Shown here: positions 25,317 to 33,955 of the stretch, piece by piece | Layout: each line of letters starts with the position of its first letter | Position numbering within the stretch: the stretch's first letter is position 1 | From: Chryseobacterium sp. S0630 | Lineage (GTDB): Bacteria > Bacteroidota > Bacteroidia > Flavobacteriales > Weeksellaceae | Direction: 5' to 3' | DNA: 64,000 nt | Assembly: GCF_024158915.1 (NCBI RefSeq) | Contig: NZ_JAMZGF010000007.1 | Location: 1-64,000, forward strand | Notes under the pieces: model-generated | The model's database searches: none | The model's input: the letters and a program-made list of their open reading frames with translations, nothing else | What the model was told of the DNA's origin: nothing | Position numbers and translations under genes: made by a program

Positions 25317-25662
25317 ATTTTATATACTTTTTAATCTCTTCTGTCAGGCTTATTATAAATTCTACAGGAATATCCTCTTCCATATCAATAAGAAGGATTT
25401 TAAACTTCTTTCTGCCGTCCTGGATGAGCTCAGGATAATCAAGTCTGTCACCATGATAAAAGCTCAGGTAATGCTTTTTGTATTTTTTGCTGTAGTAGAA
25501 ATAGCACAGCATTTTCTTTTTGTATTTGATAAAGGGAAGACCGAAACTGAATGTTTCTGTAATGTTTTCCGGATCTGAAGCTAAGATCGTATCACGTAAA
25601 AATAAAAGAGTACTTCTTTCAGGCTCTTCGATTCTGTAGAAATACTCTTGTATAGGGTTCAT
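25315..25662 (-). CDS. DUF1801 family protein
   Basis: 115 residues, YdhG/DUF1801-like. Matching parts: YFYRIEEPERSTLLFLRDTIL, ITETFSFGLPFIKYKKKMLCYFYYSKKYKKHYLSFYHGDRL and a C-terminal helix of alternating Glu and Lys. The family is linked to small frataxin-like and iron-chaperone-like folds but has no settled function. It lies 18 bp downstream of the ABC exporter gene on the same strand and is probably co-transcribed with it. Its 3' end touches the terminator at 25284-25316. Confidence 0.78.
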   Translation of the reverse strand: MNPIQEYFYRIEEPERSTLLFLRDTILASDPENITETFSFGLPFIKYKKKMLCYFYYSKKYKKHYLSFYHGDRLDYPELIQDGRKKFKILLIDMEEDIPVEFIISLTEEIKKYIK

Positions 25663-25680
25663 TTTAATTCAATTAAAAGA

Positions 25681-27519
25681 TTAGTCGAAGTTTTGAAGTT
25701 CGACAAGTTTGTGATACATTCCTCTTTTTGCGATCAGATCGTGGTGAGTTCCCTGTTCCACAATATCACCTTTTTCCATCACTACAATCCAGTCTGCTTT
25801 CTGAATGGTTGAAAGACGGTGAGCAATAACTAGAGAAGTTCTGTTTTCCATCATTTTCTCCAGTGCATCCTGTACAAATCTTTCGGATTCTGTATCCAGT
25901 GCAGAGGTGGCTTCATCCAGAATCATGATAGGTGGGTTTTTCAATACCGCTCTGGCAATAGAAACCCTTTGTTTCTGACCTCCGGAAAGTTTACCTCCGT
26001 CATCTCCGATATTGGAATCATATCCCTCAGGAAGTGTGGTGATAAATGCGTCTGCATTGGCAATTTTAGCGGCTGCAATCACTTCTTCTCTGGTGGCATC
26101 AGGTTTACCCATCAGAATATTATTGTAAACGGAATCATTGAATAATACAGATTCCTGAGTTACCATTCCCAATAGCTTACGGTATTCCTGTAGCTTTAAA
26201 TGTTTGATATCTGTTCCATCAATCAGAATTTCTCCTTCCGAAACATCATAAAATCTTGCTAAAAGATTGGCAATAGTTGTTTTACCACTTCCACTTTGCC
26301 CAACAAGAGCAACGGTTTTTCCTTTTGGAATAGAAAGTGAGAAGTTTTTAAGAATCGTATGGTCTTTATCATAGTAAAAACCAATATTATTAAATTCGAT
26401 TGAACTATTTAATGTTGAGATAGAAACAGGATTTGGTACTTCGTCAATTTTCACATCCGCATCCAGAATAGCTAAAACTCTTTCAAGAGAAGCTTCACCC
26501 TTTTGAACATTCGAAATAGATTGAGATAAACTTTTCACAGGAGGTAAAATCTGGAAGAAAATACCCAGAAAAACTAAGAAATCTGCAGGAGAAATACTTT
26601 GTTCTACAATGATTTGCTTTCCACCGTACCATGCGATAATCAGGAACGTAACCGATCCTAAAAATTCGCTCATAGGAGAAGCCAGTTCCTTTTTTCTTCC
26701 TAAATTTATTGAACTGTTGATCCATTTCTGCATAGACTGCATAAAACGGTTGTCCATTATTTTTTCTGCGCTGAAAATTTTAATAACCTTCGTAGATTTT
26801 AGTGTTTCATCTACAATCGAGAAAATATTTCCCATCTCATTTTGAGCCTGGTGAGAATCTTTTTTCAGACTTTTTCCTATTAAAGCAATCATTGTTCCCA
26901 TTACAGGCAATACTAAAAGAGAGAAAAGAGTCATCTCTGTACTTAAAAAGAAAAGCGTCACCAACGTACTGATCAGCATGAAAGGGGCGTTGATTAATTC
27001 CACTAAACTTCCTAAAATATTACCTTCAACTTCACCCACGTCATTGGACATACGGGACATCAGATCTCCCTTTCGGCTTTCTGTAAAAAAGGAAACAGGT
27101 AAAGCAAGAATCTTTCTGTACATCGCTCCACGAAGGTCTTTGGTAACCCCTACACGGTAATTGATCAGTAAAAATGAACCTAAATATCTGAAAAGGTTTC
27201 TCAGCAAAAACATAAAAGCTGTGATCACACAAAGCCACGCCAAAACGTTAAGTGCTCCATATTGGGTTACTAAACTCTGAACATAATAATTGGCATATTC
27301 TTTTGCATAGGAGAAAAAATCTAAAATTTCTCCCGAATACACAGGTGGATGGCTGTATTTTTTAGCCTCAATGGTTCCGAAAAGCATTCCCAAAACAGGT
27401 AGGATTGTCCCTAAGGAAGCAATCTGGAATACAGAATACATAAGATTGAAAAACAAACTTCCGTAGATGTATTTTTGGTGAGGTCTTGCGAACTTTAGTA
27501 TTTTAATATATTGGTTCAT
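25681..27519 (-). CDS. ABC exporter, fused permease and ATPase (MsbA-like)
   Basis: A homodimeric-type ABC exporter of 612 residues: N-terminal six-helix TM domain (about 20-340) and C-terminal ATPase with Walker A GQSGSGKTT, Q-loop VTQESVLF, signature LSGGQKQR, Walker B PIMILDEATSALD and switch His in IAHRLS. It is close to the MsbA/lipid A flippase group by layout, but substrates of Bacteroidota members vary, so lipid export is only the leading guess. A -7 box (TAATTTTG, minus strand) lies at 27540-27547, 20 bp before the start. Confidence 0.93.
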   Translation of the reverse strand: MNQYIKILKFARPHQKYIYGSLFFNLMYSVFQIASLGTILPVLGMLFGTIEAKKYSHPPVYSGEILDFFSYAKEYANYYVQSLVTQYGALNVLAWLCVITAFMFLLRNLFRYLGSFLLINYRVGVTKDLRGAMYRKILALPVSFFTESRKGDLMSRMSNDVGEVEGNILGSLVELINAPFMLISTLVTLFFLSTEMTLFSLLVLPVMGTMIALIGKSLKKDSHQAQNEMGNIFSIVDETLKSTKVIKIFSAEKIMDNRFMQSMQKWINSSINLGRKKELASPMSEFLGSVTFLIIAWYGGKQIIVEQSISPADFLVFLGIFFQILPPVKSLSQSISNVQKGEASLERVLAILDADVKIDEVPNPVSISTLNSSIEFNNIGFYYDKDHTILKNFSLSIPKGKTVALVGQSGSGKTTIANLLARFYDVSEGEILIDGTDIKHLKLQEYRKLLGMVTQESVLFNDSVYNNILMGKPDATREEVIAAAKIANADAFITTLPEGYDSNIGDDGGKLSGGQKQRVSIARAVLKNPPIMILDEATSALDTESERFVQDALEKMMENRTSLVIAHRLSTIQKADWIVVMEKGDIVEQGTHHDLIAKRGMYHKLVELQNFD

Positions 27520-27539
27520 TCAATGAAAAAATTGGATAG

Positions 27540-27547
27540 CAAAATTA
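27540..27547 (-). promoter_or_regulatory. -7 promoter box of the ABC exporter gene
   Basis: CAAAATTA on the plus strand reads TAATTTTG on the minus strand, matching TAnnTTTG, 20 bp before the ATG. No clear -33 element is visible. Confidence 0.5.
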
Positions 27548-27711
27548 CGTAAAATTAAAAGATAAGACGTTCTTAATCCTGTTTTACTTTACTGGATAAG
27601 TTTCAAAAAGTGTCTTTTTGTTACAACTCAGCGCTATTAAGCATTATTTTTTTGAATAAATAAACCTGAACAGGGCTTAAGAACAGGAGATCGTAAGGTA
27701 TTGCTGTTTAA

Positions 27712-27739
27712 TAAAAAAAACTGCTGAAACAGCAGTTTT
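27712..27739 (-). terminator. Terminator of the M28 peptidase gene
   Basis: AAAACTGCTG (27717-27726) and CAGCAGTTTT (27730-27739) with a 3-base loop, followed on the minus strand by a T run (complement of 27712-27720). It starts 13 bp past the stop codon. Confidence 0.88.
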
Positions 27740-27752
27740 TATATTATTTCAA

Positions 27753-28673
27753 TTAAAATTTTACCTGATCATTGTATTTAGGAGCAAAATTTTTAGGACT
27801 CAGTTTGTCCAGTGTTTTTCCCAAATTATTGATGATCTGAGTCATATTATCAAAATCTACAACGTTGATGTCATCATTTTCATGGTGATAATGAGACGCT
27901 TTGGTCATATCAACAGTAGAAAATGAATGGGCAATGATTTTCTTTTTGACAAAGCTTACATTGTCTGAACGGTAGAATAGCTGCTGTTTTGCATAGGGAT
28001 CTGCATTGATTTTTAATCCATTCACTGCATTTTGATTGAAAAGTTCATCAAGATCTGAGAATCCGTCTCCTGTCATATATAATGCATTTTTTCCCCATTG
28101 AGATTCTGTAGCAACCATTTCAAAATTGAAAAGAGCAGTCATTTTATTATAAATATGATCCAGATTTTTATCGGTGGAAATCGCTCTTGAGCCCAACATT
28201 CCTTTTTCTTCTCCATTGAATGCCATGAATACCATAGAGAATTCCGGTTTTTTATTTTTAAAATAATCGGCAATGCCTACCAGAGTAGTAATTCCGCTGG
28301 CGTCATCATCTGCTCCGTTATAAATATTGTCTCCGCTTTTATCACTGGTTCCGATATGGTCAAAATGACCTGAAAAACCCAGATACTGATCTGATTTTCC
28401 TTTTTTGATTCCGCAAACATTGTATACGGTCTTTCCGTTGTAGTCAAAAGGTACCAGATAAGATTTTCCGGTACAATATTCCAGATTATTTTCTTTGAAA
28501 AGTTTTGCAATATAATTGGCAGCATTTTCATTTTCCTGAGTTCCGATCTCACGGCCTTTCATTTCATCTGAAGCGAGAGTGGAAAGAACTGTTTTTACTC
28601 TTTCCTTGGAAACTTCCTGTCCAAAAGTAAATATGGAGAATAGTGATAAAGTAAGATACGTTAGCTTTTTCAT
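27753..28673 (-). CDS. Secreted M28 family metallopeptidase
   Basis: An exported zinc aminopeptidase-like enzyme of 306 residues. The signal peptide (MKKLTYLTLSLFSIFTFGQ) is followed by the M28 fold. Zinc and catalytic residues are visible in order: SGHFDHIG (His), NGADDDASG (bridging Asp), FNGEEKGMLGSR (general base Glu and ligand Glu), FNFEMVA and, near the C-terminus, HSFSTVDMTKASHYHHEND. It probably trims peptides in the periplasm or outside the cell. It is a single-gene unit between terminators. Confidence 0.9.
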   Translation of the reverse strand: MKKLTYLTLSLFSIFTFGQEVSKERVKTVLSTLASDEMKGREIGTQENENAANYIAKLFKENNLEYCTGKSYLVPFDYNGKTVYNVCGIKKGKSDQYLGFSGHFDHIGTSDKSGDNIYNGADDDASGITTLVGIADYFKNKKPEFSMVFMAFNGEEKGMLGSRAISTDKNLDHIYNKMTALFNFEMVATESQWGKNALYMTGDGFSDLDELFNQNAVNGLKINADPYAKQQLFYRSDNVSFVKKKIIAHSFSTVDMTKASHYHHENDDINVVDFDNMTQIINNLGKTLDKLSPKNFAPKYNDQVKF

Positions 28674-28764
28674 TGTCTTTTGTTAAAATTATATGATCTG
28701 TCGTGCTTTTAATCAAAAAGTTGCAATGAATTTACATAATTTAAATTAAGAATGGGTGACAAAT

Positions 28765-28793
28765 AAAAAAACAGCTCCTTAAAAGAAGCTGTT
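28765..28793 (-). terminator. Terminator of the DUF4293 gene
   Basis: AACAGCT (28770-28776) pairs with AGCTGTT (28787-28793), and a T run follows on the minus strand (complement of 28765-28770). It lies 25 bp past the stop. Confidence 0.8.
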
Positions 28794-28817
28794 CTCACTC
28801 AAAAAATCGTTGTAAGG

Positions 28818-29207
28818 CTATCGAAGTCTGTCTACAGATTTTACGAGCCTCTCATCTTTACGGATGTAAATGTTTGCTATAAGCAGACAGATTACCGCAA
28901 TCAATGGGAAAATCGGCTCAATACCCTTCTCAGGAATTTGAATTCCTCCGGATAAGTTTAGTAACCAGTACGCCAATACACCAATCAACAAAACGTTTAT
29001 AATGATGCTGATGGTATTCAGCAAAATTTGTCTTTTTCTGTTTTTGAAACTAAAAATACTTAATGCTCCGATAATAACAAGTACTATACAGCTTATATTA
29101 AGTAAAGGAATACTGTCTGAAATGACAACATCCTGTCCTGTTATAAAAAGGAAAACAGCAGCTAAAACTGCTAATAAAGTCCATATTGTTTGTATTCTCT
29201 GTAGCAT
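28818..29207 (-). CDS. DUF4293 membrane protein
   Basis: A 129-residue protein with four TM segments (TIWTLLAVLAAVFLFI, NISCIVLVIIGALSIFSF, LLNTISIIINVLLIGVLAYWLL, IFPLIAVICLLIANIYI) and the characteristic N-terminus MLQRIQTIWTLLA and C-terminus IRKDERLVKSVDRLR. It matches DUF4293, regularly found divergent from rho in Bacteroidota; the function is unknown. Its promoter is interleaved with that of rho on the opposite strand. Confidence 0.85.
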   Translation of the reverse strand: MLQRIQTIWTLLAVLAAVFLFITGQDVVISDSIPLLNISCIVLVIIGALSIFSFKNRKRQILLNTISIIINVLLIGVLAYWLLNLSGGIQIPEKGIEPIFPLIAVICLLIANIYIRKDERLVKSVDRLR

Positions 29208-29225
29208 TGAATATTAAATTCTTGG

Positions 29226-29256
29226 CAAAAATAATATAAATTTTGCACAATTCAAA
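29226..29256 (-). promoter_or_regulatory. DUF4293 promoter, interleaved with the rho promoter
   Basis: On the minus strand TTTG (complement of 29253-29256) and TATTTTTG (complement of 29226-29233) are separated by 19 bp, an ideal Bacteroidota promoter. The ATG is 18 bp downstream. It overlaps the rho promoter (29242-29272). Confidence 0.72.
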
Positions 29257-29272
29257 AATAAGTGTAGATTTG
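29242..29272 (+). promoter_or_regulatory. rho promoter
   Basis: TTTG (29242-29245), 19 bp, TAGATTTG (29265-29272), matching TTTG-N19-TAnnTTTG. The expected start near 29279 gives a leader of about 73 bases before the ATG at 29352. Confidence 0.72.
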
Positions 29273-29351
29273 CATTATACAATGTACTTGAAAACAAAAG
29301 TCACCGGACTTACTTTTCTTACTCACAATTAATTACATTTTTACATTAAAT

Positions 29352-31187
29352 ATGTTTAACATAGAAACGTTAAGGTCAAAATCCGTAACGGAACTGACTA
29401 AAATCTTAAAAGATTTGGGCGTTAAAGTTGCAAGAACCAGCAATGAAAATGACAAGATCTTTGCTATTCTTGACTTTCAGGCTTCTAACCCTAAAGTTGC
29501 AAAAGATTATTTCAACGCCACAGAAACCGCCAGTGTAAATACTGAAGAGGCTCCAGCAGAAAAACCTGCCAAAGCCCCGGCAAAAAAAGCTGCCCCGAAA
29601 AAAACAGCAGCCAAGCCAAAAGCACCAGCAAAAGCTCCGGTAGAAACTAAAACAGAGGAAATAGTAGAAGAAAAGGTAGCTGCTTCTGAAGAAATAAAAC
29701 CGGAAGAACCAAAAGCTGAACCCACTGTAGCAACAGTAACAGAAGAATCAGCAGCAACTGCTCAGGCAAAAAAGAAAAGAAAAAGAGTTTCTACCAATGC
29801 AGGGAATGCAGAAGTATCTCAGGAAAGAACTGAAACTCCAAAAAACACAGAACCTCAAGAGCCTGCTCAGGCTGAAGAAAAGCCTAACAATCCTCAACAA
29901 CCACAGGCTAACAGACCCCAAAAAGGGCACAACCATCCACAGAACAGTGGAAACCAACATAAAAATCAAAACCAACAACATCAGCATCAGCAGCACCAAA
30001 ACCAAAATCAGAATCAAAACAGACATTCTGAAAAGGCAGAGGAGCAGAACGACCATAAAAAAGAATTCAATTTCGATGGATTGGTAAGTATTGAAGGTGT
30101 TTTGGAAATCTTACCGGATAACTATGGATTTTTACGTTCCTCAGATTTCAGCTATATCTCTTCTCCGGATGATGTGTATGTATCTACAGCACAGATCAGG
30201 AATTATGGGTTAAAAACCGGAGATACAGTGAAAGGAATTGTAAGACTTCCAAAAGAAGGAGAGAAATACTTTTCATTGTTAAAACCAACAGAAGTAAACG
30301 GACGTGATCTTGCATTCATCAAAGACCGTGTTGCTTTTGAATATCTTACTCCGCTTTTCCCGGAAGAAAAATTCAATTTGGCAGGAAGCAATTCTACCAT
30401 TTCTACAAGAATTGTAGATTTATTTGCACCTATCGGAAAAGGTCAGAGAGCAATGATCGTTGCACAGCCTAAAACAGGTAAGACGATGTTGCTGAAAGAT
30501 ATTGCTAATTCTATTGCAGCCAACCACCCGGAAGTATACATGATGGTTCTTCTGATTGACGAACGTCCGGAAGAGGTTACTGATATGGAAAGAAGCGTAA
30601 ATGCAGAAGTAATTGCTTCTACATTTGATGAAGCAGCAGAAAAACATGTGAAAGTAGCCAACCTTGTTCTTGCAAAAGCACAAAGAATGGTAGAATGCGG
30701 ACATGATGTGGTTATTTTACTGGATTCTATTACAAGATTAGCAAGAGCTTACAACACCGTAACGCCTGCATCTGGTAAAGTGCTTTCCGGTGGGGTAGAT
30801 GCCAATGCTCTTCACAAGCCAAAAAGATTCTTCGGAGCGGCAAGAAAAATTGAAGGCGGAGGTTCTCTTACCATTATTGCTACAGCATTAATTGATACAG
30901 GATCTAAAATGGATGAAGTTATCTTTGAAGAATTCAAAGGTACAGGTAACATGGAACTTCAGCTGGACAGAAAAATTGCCAACAGAAGAATTTATCCTGC
31001 TATTGACCTTATTTCTTCCAGCACCCGTAGAGATGATCTGCTTCTGGATGAAGTAACTTCTCAGAGAATGTGGATCTTCAGAAAATATCTTTCTGAAATG
31101 AATCCTGTAGAAGCTATGGAATTTGTTAATAAAAACATCAAAGGAACTCTGAATAATGAAGAATTCCTGATGTCTATGAATAAATAA
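29352..31187 (+). CDS. rho: Transcription termination factor Rho with long disordered insert
   Basis: The hexameric RNA helicase that ends transcription. An N-terminal SAP-like Rho_N helix bundle (about 1-50) is followed by a low-complexity region (about 55-235), first Ala/Lys/Pro/Glu-rich, then strongly Gln/Asn/His-rich. The RNA-binding domain follows ([11 protein letters not shown]), then the ATPase with Walker A PKTGKT at about 373-378, Walker [17 protein letters not shown] and the Q/R loops. At 611 residues it is about 190 longer than E. coli Rho, because of the insert. Bacteroides Rho has a comparable disordered region, reported to drive phase separation. Single-gene unit with its own promoter and terminator. 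Confidence 0.97.
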   Translation: MFNIETLRSKSVTELTKILKDLGVKVARTSNENDKIFAILDFQASNPKVAKDYFNATETASVNTEEAPAEKPAKAPAKKAAPKKTAAKPKAPAKAPVETKTEEIVEEKVAASEEIKPEEPKAEPTVATVTEESAATAQAKKKRKRVSTNAGNAEVSQERTETPKNTEPQEPAQAEEKPNNPQQPQANRPQKGHNHPQNSGNQHKNQNQQHQHQQHQNQNQNQNRHSEKAEEQNDHKKEFNFDGLVSIEGVLEILPDNYGFLRSSDFSYISSPDDVYVSTAQIRNYGLKTGDTVKGIVRLPKEGEKYFSLLKPTEVNGRDLAFIKDRVAFEYLTPLFPEEKFNLAGSNSTISTRIVDLFAPIGKGQRAMIVAQPKTGKTMLLKDIANSIAANHPEVYMMVLLIDERPEEVTDMERSVNAEVIASTFDEAAEKHVKVANLVLAKAQRMVECGHDVVILLDSITRLARAYNTVTPASGKVLSGGVDANALHKPKRFFGAARKIEGGGSLTIIATALIDTGSKMDEVIFEEFKGTGNMELQLDRKIANRRIYPAIDLISSSTRRDDLLLDEVTSQRMWIFRKYLSEMNPVEAMEFVNKNIKGTLNNEEFLMSMNK

Positions 31188-31211
31188 ATTTAATTTAATA
31201 TTGTTAAATAG

Positions 31212-31241
31212 AAAGCACGGATCATTGGGTTCGTGCTTTTT
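31212..31241 (+). terminator. rho terminator
   Basis: AAAGCACG (31212-31219) and CGTGCTTT (31232-31239) around a 12-base loop, then a short T tract. It starts 25 bp past the rho stop codon. Confidence 0.82.
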
Positions 31242-31325
31242 ATTAATAGGATAAAAAAATTAAAACTTAATTCATTCTAAATCAATATATCAATGTTAAA
31301 GATTTATTAAAGTAATCCACAATCC

Positions 31326-31356
31326 TTGATAATACCTTAAATATTGGCTAATTTTG
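31326..31356 (+). promoter_or_regulatory. Promoter of the superoxide dismutase gene
   Basis: TTG (31326-31328) and TAATTTTG (31349-31356) are separated by 20 bp. The ATG at 31382 is 25 bp further on. Confidence 0.65.
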
Positions 31357-31381
31357 AAATATAACATTAAAAATAAAGATT

Positions 31382-31978
31382 ATGTCATTTGAATTACCAA
31401 AACTAGGATATGCATACGATGCATTAGAGCCAACGATCGATGCAAGAACTATGGAAATCCACCATACAAAACACCACCAGGCATACATTGACAATTTAAA
31501 TAAAGCAATTGAAGGAACTGAACTAGCAGGAAAAACTATTGAAGAAATCTGCCAGACAGGAACTGACAAGCCAGCAGTAAGAAATAACGGAGGAGGTCAC
31601 TTCAACCACTCTCTATTCTGGGAAATTTTAACTCCTGGAGGAAGCAAAGAGCCTGTAGGAAATGTAAAGGCTGCTATCGAAAATTACGGAGGTCTTGATA
31701 AATTCAAAACTGATTTTTCTGATGCTGCTAAAACAAGATTCGGTTCAGGATGGGCTTGGTTAGTAAAAAATGCTGACGGTTCTGTATCTGTTTCTTCTAC
31801 ACCAAACCAGGACAACCCATTAATGCCTGTGGCAGACGTTAAAGGAACTCCGGTTTTAGGATTAGACGTTTGGGAGCACGCTTATTATTTAAACTACCAA
31901 AACAGAAGACCTGACTATGTTTCTGCATTCTTCGATGTAGTAAACTGGGATAAAGTAGAAGAATTATTCAATAAATAA
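31382..31978 (+). CDS. Fe/Mn superoxide dismutase
   Basis: Converts superoxide to hydrogen peroxide and oxygen. 198 residues, normal length. Metal ligands are all present: His27 (EIHHTKHH), His76 (HFNHSLFW), Asp162 and His166 ([10 protein letters not shown]). Typical surrounding motifs are FGSGWAWLV and YQNRRPDYV. There is no signal peptide, so it is cytosolic. Whether iron or manganese is used cannot be read safely from sequence alone. It is a single-gene unit with its own promoter (31326-31356) and terminator (32001-32030). Confidence 0.97.
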   Translation: MSFELPKLGYAYDALEPTIDARTMEIHHTKHHQAYIDNLNKAIEGTELAGKTIEEICQTGTDKPAVRNNGGGHFNHSLFWEILTPGGSKEPVGNVKAAIENYGGLDKFKTDFSDAAKTRFGSGWAWLVKNADGSVSVSSTPNQDNPLMPVADVKGTPVLGLDVWEHAYYLNYQNRRPDYVSAFFDVVNWDKVEELFNK

Positions 31979-32000
31979 TTTTCAGCTATTATAAAAATGA

Positions 32001-32030
32001 AAAGGTTCAGAATTATTCTGAACCTTTTTT
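32001..32030 (+). terminator. Superoxide dismutase terminator
   Basis: AAAGGTTCAGAA (32001-32012) and TTCTGAACCTTT (32016-32027) pair perfectly around a 3-base loop, then T tract. It may also serve the convergent gene ending at 32048. Confidence 0.92.
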
Positions 32031-32047
32031 ATTGCATAAATTTAAAT

Positions 32048-32467
32048 TTACCTTATTGCATCGCTTCCGGATAATCCATTCAATCTTAGCTTGTATTTCC
32101 AGTTTACATAGGCGAAAACCTGGTATAATTTATATTCAAACTTGATCCCGTAATTTTCCTTAGGATCATAATCTATCCCGGATTCAATAATATTTCTGTA
32201 CCTGCCGGAATTATAATAGCTGTTCCACTCGTTGACCAAGAATGTGTTTTTTGTCTTCAGATAAGATTCTGTATACTGGCTGATAGGTTTGGCGACAGCA
32301 CTCAGAAAATAATCAAATTGGGTATCAATGACCGTAAGTTCCCATTCTCCGTCTTCATTTTTAGAAGGCTTCATTTCATGTTGCTCTTTATCTTTCTTTG
32401 GTGTTTCCTGAGAAAAACAGCTGAAAGGTATCAATGCAATCATTACTAATAAAATAATATTTTTCAT
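32048..32467 (-). CDS. DUF6146-like exported protein
   Basis: About 139 residues from MKNIILLVMIALIPFSC; the longer reading to 32500 runs into the terminator stem and lacks sense. The N-terminus is a signal peptide, with a possible lipobox Cys (PFSC). The mature part (ELTVIDTQFDYFLSAVAKPISQYTESYL, NEWNSYYNSGRY, IDYDPKENYGIKFEYKLYQVFAYVNWKYKLRL) fits the DUF6146 family. The function is unknown. The next upstream gene's terminator lies in the gap, so it is probably transcribed on its own. Confidence 0.78.
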   Translation of the reverse strand: MKNIILLVMIALIPFSCFSQETPKKDKEQHEMKPSKNEDGEWELTVIDTQFDYFLSAVAKPISQYTESYLKTKNTFLVNEWNSYYNSGRYRNIIESGIDYDPKENYGIKFEYKLYQVFAYVNWKYKLRLNGLSGSDAIR

Positions 32468-32484
32468 GATATAGGTATTTATAT

Positions 32485-32509
32485 AAAAAAAGCACTCCAA
32501 TAAGAGTGC
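32485..32509 (-). terminator. Terminator of the endonuclease/phosphatase gene
   Basis: GCACTC (32492-32497) and GAGTGC (32504-32509), followed on the minus strand by seven T. It lies 10 bp past the stop codon at 32519. Confidence 0.85.
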
Positions 32510-32518
32510 CTAACTTTT

Positions 32519-33709
32519 TTATGGTTCTTTCTGAAGAACTACAAATGCCGGGAAGTGGTCACTGTAGCCTCCTGTAAACTGATCTCCATTCCAGGATCTG
32601 AAAGGATATCCTTTGTAATTTCCTTCTTTATTGACAAGATAAGCCGGAGCGAAAATTTCTGCTTTGTACACAGAATATTCTTTAGTTACCTGATCTGAAA
32701 TTACGTTTTTAGAAACGATAATCTGGTCAAACAGGTTGGGAGCATCCTGATAAGCTAAAGAAGCAACTCCTTTCTTATATAAAGGATACATCAAGTTAAG
32801 ATAAGGAGTTTCCTCGCTTAAATCTTTTGGATTGGCCTGAGCTTTCAAATGGTTTTTTAAACTTGGGCTTACAGGATCGTCGTTAAAGTCACCCATAGCA
32901 AAAAGCTTTGTTGTTGGATCTGCAGCTCTTATGCTGTCCATCTGTTGTTTTAATAAAGCAGCAGCAGCATTTCTTTTAGGTAGAGAAATTGCTTCACCAC
33001 CTCTTCTTGAAGGCCAGTGGTTCATAAAAAACGCTACTTTTTCATTATCTAAAAATCCTGTTACTACAAGGATGTCTCTTGTGTATTCTCTTTTTCCGTT
33101 GTCACCGTAAATTACCAGTTCTTTTTTTAATGAATTGGTTGGGGTAAACCTTCTTTTCTGATAGATCAATGCAACGTCAATTCCTCTGTAGTCATAAGAG
33201 TTGTAATGAATAATTCCGTAGTCATATTTCTTTAAAGCAGGTTCGTTCACAAGATCCTGAATGACCTGTCTGTTTTCAACCTCAATTAAACCTACTACTG
33301 CAGGAGCTGTTTTGGTATATTGTGCTCCCATTTCAGAAATTACCTTAGCTTCGTTAGCCAGTTTTGCCTTATAAATTTTAGCTCCGTAGTTCTTAGCGCT
33401 TTTAGGAGTGAATTCTTCAGAGCCACTTTGTATTCTTACTGCTTTTTTCCCTTTTAAAGCTCCATCGCTCCATGGTCCGTCATATTTTTCTGCTTCCAGA
33501 AACTGAATAGAATCCATCGGGATACTTCTGTGGAAAGCAGGGTTTTTAATGTCTTTGGTTCCGTCAATATAATCTGCTGAGCGAATAGTGTCCCAAAGGT
33601 TTTCTACATTTAAGAAACCTACGGTTGCTACTTTTCTCAGTTTTCCTTGTTGTTGGGAGAATGCCACGATCGAAATAAACAGGGCAAACAGACTCGAAAA
33701 TCTCTTCAT
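32519..33709 (-). CDS. Exported endonuclease/exonuclease/phosphatase family protein
   Basis: 396 residues with a signal peptide (to about AFSQQ) and the EEP fold. Metal and catalytic motifs are visible: FLNVENLWDT, VGLIEVENR (catalytic Glu), a central MNHWPSRRGG (His), GDFNDDP (Asp/Asn) and the C-terminal YSDHFPAFV (Asp-His). By family it hydrolyses phosphodiesters, as in nucleases or phospholipases. It is divergent from a TonB receptor and DUF5689 lipoprotein pair, which suggests joint use of an extracellular phosphodiester such as nucleic acid; that is inference. A -7 box (TAAATTTG, minus) lies at 33740-33747. Confidence 0.9.
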   Translation of the reverse strand: MKRFSSLFALFISIVAFSQQQGKLRKVATVGFLNVENLWDTIRSADYIDGTKDIKNPAFHRSIPMDSIQFLEAEKYDGPWSDGALKGKKAVRIQSGSEEFTPKSAKNYGAKIYKAKLANEAKVISEMGAQYTKTAPAVVGLIEVENRQVIQDLVNEPALKKYDYGIIHYNSYDYRGIDVALIYQKRRFTPTNSLKKELVIYGDNGKREYTRDILVVTGFLDNEKVAFFMNHWPSRRGGEAISLPKRNAAAALLKQQMDSIRAADPTTKLFAMGDFNDDPVSPSLKNHLKAQANPKDLSEETPYLNLMYPLYKKGVASLAYQDAPNLFDQIIVSKNVISDQVTKEYSVYKAEIFAPAYLVNKEGNYKGYPFRSWNGDQFTGGYSDHFPAFVVLQKEP

Positions 33710-33739
33710 CTCTTTGGAGTTTTATTATACTATTAATTA

Positions 33740-33747
33740 CAAATTTA
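33740..33747 (-). promoter_or_regulatory. -7 promoter box of the endonuclease/phosphatase gene
   Basis: CAAATTTA on the plus strand reads TAAATTTG on the minus strand, 30 bp before the ATG. No good -33 element is visible. Confidence 0.5.
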
Positions 33748-33886
33748 CTTTTTTTTAACTTGCTGCGTTTTAAATATTTGTAAATTTAAAAGCAGTAATT
33801 CGAACCTCTCTTTTATAATGATTCTTAAAAGATTGCAATGTTAAGGAAAAATAACGTTAAAAAAGTTCTGAATTGCAAAATTTGAT

Positions 33887-33894
33887 TAAATTTG
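33887..33894 (+). promoter_or_regulatory. -7 promoter box of the TonB receptor-DUF5689 operon
   Basis: TAAATTTG (TAnnTTTG) with an expected start near 33901, about 55 bases before the ATG at 33956. The 246-bp divergent region contains no other recognisable element. Confidence 0.5.
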
Positions 33895-33955
33895 TGCCCC
33901 CAACTTTTAAACTGTTGAAAATTAACAATAAAAGTATTAAAAAATAAATATACTC

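Noticed and set aside
29797..30087. Second frame in the Gln/Asn-rich part of rho
   Set aside because: Low-complexity CAA/CAT/AAC repeats keep several frames open by chance; the rho frame is continuous through conserved domains.
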